A DNA stretch of 64,000 nt from Botryosphaeria dothidea (taxonomy: Eukaryota; Ascomycota; Dothideomycetes; Botryosphaeriales; Botryosphaeriaceae), in assembly GCA_011503125.2 (NCBI GenBank), contig WWBZ02000001.1, positions 4,960,001 through 5,024,000 on the forward strand, written 5' to 3'. The position numbers and the translations under genes were made by a program. This document shows positions 58,280 to 64,000 of the stretch, piece after piece; positions within the stretch are counted from its first letter, which is position 1; every line of letters starts with the position of its first letter. Under the pieces are notes generated by a model, which saw only the letters and a program-made list of their open reading frames with translations, made no database searches and had not been told where the DNA came from.

Positions 58280-61200
58280 CTCCCCAGGTTGAACTCGGCG
58301 GATTTTTTTGGGGAGCAAATGAAACAGATTTGGAGTACCAGAGACTCACCAGGATGCGTTTGGTGAAGACAAGCGCAGATCGCTGTGTGGTGCAATGCCC
58401 AATCTGATTGGATCAATGCCAAATTGAAGCCCAAGCAGCTACAGGATGTTAAACGTCCATTGCTCGTTTGTATAACACAGGGAGCTTGTACTTTAGGTCA
58501 TGCGATCTGCAAGGCGGACTGACATTCATCTTGTGATCAAGGACAAGGTTCTCCATCTGGTTCGCTGCCTGCATCATTCGGGTACCATGAGCGGGATGAA
58601 AAAGGGTTGTGACATGCAGAGCCCTGTAGTCGTCGTGTCGGCGGTACTAGCCGCACGCACTGCGGCCACGGGAAGAGGCGGCAGCCGTGTTGGGGTTGTG
58701 CAGATGCGATCGGCCTCCCGGCATCATGCGGCTCCCAATAAGAAAGGGATTCCAGCGCCAGGGTGGCATAGATTCCCAAACCAGACCAGATTGTCCAGGC
58801 TGCTTCTGGATGAGCCGCTTTCTTCAGGCTACTGTAACATGAGTGTTGCCGGCTGGCGATAGTATTGTCGCACGTAAGCTCAACCCAACCCTATACTTGA
58901 TCGAAGCTGTGAAGATGCATATGCCTTGCGCTTCTTGATTCGAAGTGCCGCGTGCTCTCAATGCTATGATGGCCGTGGATTAACATCCACACAAGTGGGG
59001 TCTGTTCTTGCTCTGGCATATATCTCCATGTCATATTCCGTTTCTCTATATGGACACATAGTGCGAGATGGCATGAGACCGTAGGGCATAAGGGGCTGGG
59101 GTGCGAGAGACGGAAGTCAAATCTACAACAATCGCAGCGGGGTTGCAGATCAAGATGCACAAGCACGCACCGTCCAGTCTGGAGTCATCAAGCCTGCACC
59201 AAACACGAGCACGCTAAGGTCAACCAATCATCCAGCCTACAATGCAGTCCTAGCGGCAAGAGTCGGGCGCTGTGCGCTTCTTCACTGAGACTTAGGGTGG
59301 ACGCCAATCGGAATGGCTAGCTAATCGAGATGTGCGCTTTGCATTGGGTCAACAGCCGGTGGGTATGTGCACATGGCAGTTGAGCATGCTCCAGCCAGCT
59401 CACTGTTCCCTTACCGCCTTGATGATCTATGTCAGATGGCACTTCAGCTGGATGCGTGCCCCCATGCGCTGCAAGACGTGTCTGGACACGCGTGAATAGC
59501 TGCTCTATTTGCGCTTCCTTCCCTTTCGTGGATGCCTTGGCTTGGATTCCGGCAAATCATGCGCGGAAGCGGTCTCAGCGTCCGCGACGCAAGGAGCTCC
59601 AACCAGCAACACTCTTCGAACACGAAGATCGGCCTCTCTTCCTCCAACTGCTCCGTCGTCGATTCCCATACTCGTCAGATCAACAAATGCAGCTAGCCTT
59701 AGCGATTGCTTTCCCATACAAAGCGACGCGCGGCACTTGTCAACACCACTCGGATGCGCCACTCCATCGATCTCCCGGCGACGATACCCTCATCGGTGTG
59801 CCCAAGATGAGAAGTGGCCTGACACGCACCGGAACGCCAACCACAATACTTGACAAGCACAGACAATGGCTGCGATGAGGGAGGGGTTGGGCACTAGGTG
59901 ACTTCCAATCGCCACCCACTCGTCAGCAACAGCTACGGGCGCAGCCACGCTCCACCGAAGCCGAACAGCAGTGTGGCAAGCACATAAGTCGGAATACTGT
60001 GTCCATTGGTTACGGAATCCTTCCATGGTGGTTTCTGCATCGTGGCGCTTCACAGCCCCTGAGACTTCTCGTCCGCAGGTGCCGTCACCACGGACAGAGA
60101 CCCTCGCCTTCCGGCCTTGCCGCCTGCTTTGTTGAGAGCTTCCTGCCTCTTATCCTGCTGCTATGGTTGTGTGCTGACGTTGAATTGTATCCGTCACCCC
60201 AGCAGAACCGACCGGCTCACCCTCTAACCTTCTCGTGCCCTTCGCGAACCGTTGTCTTCGAGACGTGGATCCTTCGATAATCGAAGAGCGTTGCAGACAG
60301 TCAATCATCATAACCGGCGTCGTATAGTATGATTGGAGACACCAAATTAGAAGGACCCACAATCCACGGTGGCAGACGAAACTTGCCGTCTTCGTACTTT
60401 CCCCGTAGAATGAGACATGCGCGGCGGAAACAATCTGCAGAGTGTTTGAGGAGAAAAGACACTGCAAGCTGCCAGGGCTCTGGGAACACCGTTTCAGGTC
60501 GCAAGCAGGGCCCTATTTCAAGATGCGTGTCCCAGGGCTGTACAGTCCCGGCTCTCGGCAGCCCAGCAAAGCGAATCGCAGACCAACACGACCACAAAGC
60601 TACAGCCGAAGCCATTAGCAATCCGGAAGGAGGTAAAGGCACTCTTCAGGGTTGGCAAATGACAAGCTCACGGCCACCACGAAGTCGAATTCTCATGCCT
60701 TGGCACAAGCCACCGCCGTCTCAGCCGTCGGACAGCGAGCTCGAGGAATGATCCATCCACATGCCGGGATTCAGAGATATGCTTTCGGTCCATTGACTCC
60801 ATTGATTGAGCTGCATTAGCACATTTCGTGGGCGCGAGTCCCCACCACACTCGTCCACTCAACCTCAATGACGGCTGATCTTTCAGCGTTCCGAGGCGTA
60901 TTGACCCAAGATGCAGTCGTGATCACGAGCGGACTGTGAAACAATACTCTTCCATGAGTTTTACCAGACGTCTTCTTGCATCCGCACAATGACGAGCGAT
61001 GAGCGGTCGATCTTTTCATGTTGCGTAGATCCGACGCACGCGGCGACGGAAAGGTACATGAACATGCCAACTTACACCCAGTATCATGCCTTCTATTGGC
61101 AGAAGCAACGAGGGCGTTCCCTCGGTGCTGTTGCCGATGTTGCAGGCATCATATCGCGATCCAGACAGCATTGCGCGGTCAGAAAAGCCCACAATCATCG

Positions 61201-64000
61201 GTACAAATACTCAACCCGGCGCGAACCGCCCGCCCGTATGCAGATAAGATGATCGCTCCATTCAGCATACCGATCTCAGCACCCGGGAACAGCAGGCCAC
61301 TCCTACGGCCCCAGTGGGGCGGAGAAAGAAAGCATAGCGTTTGGTCACAATTTAGCACATCATCCCATCATCTCAAGGTGCTATGCATGCGCGGATATGC
61401 ACCACTTGCCTGCCCCGGACCGCATACCCGGTGCTCGATCCGATGCCTCAGCAGAGCTTTCCTTTTTGGGTAGATTACGCCGAAGCCACAAGTTTTACTC
61501 AGCAAGGGGGCCAGATTGCAGAAGAAAGTTATAAGCCGGAAAAATGGGCGAAATACCCTGCATAAACATACCGATGTCGCTCGAATGGGGAAACCGAAAC
61601 GGCCCCCACTTGCACCGGGGAAATTGTCATTCCGTCCGACAGATGTCATGTCACTGGTCGGTTCCGTTTCCCTTTTATCTTTGTTGGCTTTCTCCCATTC
61701 TCGCTGCCGTTTTCAAAAGCACTGAGTCGGAAAGTTGCCAGTGGATCTTTTTACGACTATTGACTTGTCGTTTTCCTTACCGTTCTTCCCAATTACTCCC
61801 CTTCGCGTTTCCATTTCAGAAAGGGTCGACATGAAGACAAAAATTGGCGCTCCGCTTGAGTTGATGAAACTGCAGAAGTTTCTGCAGCAGCTTCACTTCC
61901 AGTTCCCAGTTATGCGGTCTCCAATTTCTGGTTTTCCTTATTTCCTACGCGACCCAGTATCATAAGTGAGCCATGTCATTTCCCCAAGACGTAAGCCGAC
62001 AACCAGCAGAGTGGGTACGCGAGGGGAAGTCCTGACTTCGCTTAAGGATCTACGTCACAAGAGCGAAATGCAGCAGTCGCTTGACTACCGAACATGTATT
62101 TGCATCAATCTCGTCTTGTCTCACTTCCTCGCGATATCAGGTGACCGGCAGCAGCCCTTGGTGGGCCCGCTCAGGTCCTACGCAAGCGATGCATGTATTT
62201 ACCAATAAGGCCGTTGTTGTGGAGATCACGGCAGCATGATCCCAATTCGAACCGAGAGGACATATTCAGGTATATCGTTCAGAGTGGACATGTATAGCTG
62301 ACTGCAATGGTTCAATCATCTCCGACCGCATTAGATGTTTCTGTCTTCGGCTCAATAACCGCTTGACGCCGCGTGGCCCAATCATCTCTATGTTCGGTTG
62401 CAGAGCAACCCCCAGTTGCCCAAAATGGATGAATTTGTGCCAAAATGGAGCCTTCATCTCCCAGAAGCTCTCTTATGGGCGAACGGTATTATAATCATTT
62501 GTTCCTCGGCCGAGTCAGAATTTCCGGGCCATGACTTGGCTTTTCCATGATCCTGACCCTTGGTCGCCTGCCGCTGAGGCTTTACCCAGCAAGTCCCAGT
62601 CGTCATCGCTTCATCTACATATGGCCTCTATTATGGCCCAAAGCTTCGGCCTGCATTTTCTGCAAATTTGTGTCAGTTCATGCTCAATTTTGGGCGTCAC
62701 CGCTAAAACTACGGTGGAAAAGTGACTCCTTCAACTCGTGTGAGACAGGGATCTTACTGGCACGTCTGTCAGGATTGGAGGAGAATCTCATCATTGTGCC
62801 AGAAAAGCTGTCCGTTCGTGGAACTGGAAAAGTTCTTTGCCGTGACTTACTTATTGCTCCCACTCATACCACGAGTAAAGAAGCAACCCCCTTCGTGAGC
62901 TTTCAAATGATGCCGGCGCTGTATTTTCTATTCAATTTCGCATCTCACCTTTAAATTCAAAATTGTGACTGTCAATGTGTTCTAATAGAAGAATCATCGT
63001 TATTCACTGTTGCTGAGGTAAATTAAGCTTCCTCAGCGTTGCTGGACAATATGCCACGAATTGCCCCTTTGCTCTACACTTGAAATGTCTCCTCTAGCAA
63101 AATCCCCACAATTCTGGTATTTAACGCAAGTGCGGTGCCTGCGAAGGTTGGCAAGGGAAATTTTCAATGGTTTGTTGTGACCCAAAGCGCGTTCTGAAAC
63201 AGTCCTGGGTCGATAATAGTTGCGTTGCCCCTGAGATTCGCGTCCAAAAATGTTCTCTCAGTCTCAAAAGTGCTTACAGTACACACCATACCAGCTGAAC
63301 ACAGAACAGATGGTAAGCACAATGCGAGCATGTGCAATTTAACCGAGCCAGCTCCGAGGTGTTCTTCAGCATCAAGCGCTGGCTTTTCCATTATTATCAG
63401 GCTCCAACGGTATCCGTCAGACGTGGCTCCATTTGATGGAAGCTCTGGATCCCCTCGCATCTTTCTTGCGCCTCTCAAGCAATGCTGCCCGATGTAACCA
63501 GTTCATGCCATTGCCTCTGCCACTCACATCCTTGGAATTCTCGAACGCCTGCAGCATGGAAGCCACACCAGCGACCACGTCAGGGTAAGCAGAGTGGTAG
63601 CACAACAGACGGGACGGGACGAGAGCTTGTATTATGCTGAATGCGTCATGGAATAAGACTTCCTCTCCGTGCTGGGTGGCAACCAGCGCCAATACTAAGC
63701 ACCCGGAGGAACCTTCCCTTTGCTCGGTCGCCACTTATGCACGATCCCGCGTCACTCCGGATGTGATTCCTCCATACCTGCTAAAAGAATCATAATGCCT
63801 CGCTGTACGCATGAGTTAAGTTGTACATGAAGAGTGTAAGGACATCACGATTGAAAGCCTGCTTAAGAAGGCAGACAATCTCACGTGCAGATATTTAACC
63901 CATCAGTGTTTGGGATTCCCACATGACTGCTGCTTACAGTGAGATATGCTCCACAGAAGAAAACAGGCTCAGCCTTCCCTGATTCCCTGCTGCCTCCCCT
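58280..64000. other. Gene-poor 5.7 kb right end
   Basis: I find no gene with both family resemblance and splice logic. Minus-strand frames at 60301-60642 (ending LVSPIILYDAGYDD) and 63417-63734 (HDAFSIIQALVPSRLLCY) are the most protein-like and could be exons or relics. The last 2 kb are AT-richer. No repeats, terminal inverted repeats or tRNA boxes are evident. The motif TTCGAACC, read on the minus strand near 62247, lacks pairing arms. Confidence 0.45.

Noticed and set aside
60301..60642. A minus frame ending in LVSPIILYDAGYDD
   Set aside because: It reads like protein over about 75 residues, but I found no upstream exon or family. It is left as a possible relic.
62236..62255. Minus-strand GGTTCGAATTGGG resembling a tRNA T arm
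   Set aside because: The T stem would contain mismatches, and no D or anticodon arm is upstream.
63417..63734. A 105-codon minus frame
   Set aside because: Plausible composition, but no splice partner, no domain and no flanking support.

Overview
The window is nuclear DNA of a filamentous ascomycete (Pezizomycotina). The evidence is compact genes of one to five exons, short introns of about 48-175 nt with GTRNGY-like donors and CTAAC/CTGAC-like branch sites, CT-rich leaders, a Zn2Cys6/fungal_trans regulator, a DUF1996 secreted protein and an LCL2 homologue. Family content such as the single-pass membrane protein at 17.8-19.2 kb makes me think of Dothideomycetes, but that is an impression and not a proof. 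I support 20 genes with recognisable families or solid exon structure, plus two further candidates of unknown function in the last 10 kb.

Layout. 0-2.5 kb: a 5'-truncated secreted intradiol dioxygenase, then the 3'-end-processing factor CFIm25. 2.4-7.5 kb: gene-poor. 7.5-14.1 kb: a large Zn2Cys6 regulator (minus), a WW-domain protein (plus) and a YAR1-like ankyrin protein (minus). 14.1-25.6 kb: sparse, with a single-pass membrane protein and a secreted DUF1996 protein. 25.6-28.8 kb: divergent splicing factor SF3a60 and DEAD-box helicase FAL1/eIF4A-III. 31.2-53.98 kb: the gene-dense core, with a BCS1-like AAA ATPase, ERG20 and APC8 (divergent), an alpha/beta hydrolase, a Baeyer-Villiger-type monooxygenase, a Rad9/Crb2-like checkpoint protein, an AIG2-like gamma-glutamylcyclotransferase and a PQ-loop protein (divergent), LCL2 and NOP10 (divergent), then NOB1 convergent with NOP10. 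54-64 kb: mostly gene-free, with one convincing three-exon orphan gene (57.3-58.3 kb) and one weaker small candidate (55.7-56.2 kb).

Taken together, seven genes serve RNA processing or ribosome assembly: CFIm25, SF3a60, FAL1, YAR1-like, NOP10, NOB1 and perhaps the WW protein. Several lie next to each other or share a promoter. The adjacent, same-strand hydrolase and Baeyer-Villiger-type monooxygenase could form a ketone-to-ester-to-acid route. The most unusual observation is NOP10. Two splice acceptors 11 nt apart give either a normal-sized protein or one carrying a roughly 90-residue lysine-rich tail encoded by sequence that looks genuinely coding.

Exon coordinates were deduced by hand from splice motifs, reading frame and family conservation. 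I saw no tRNA, rRNA, transposase or CRISPR array.
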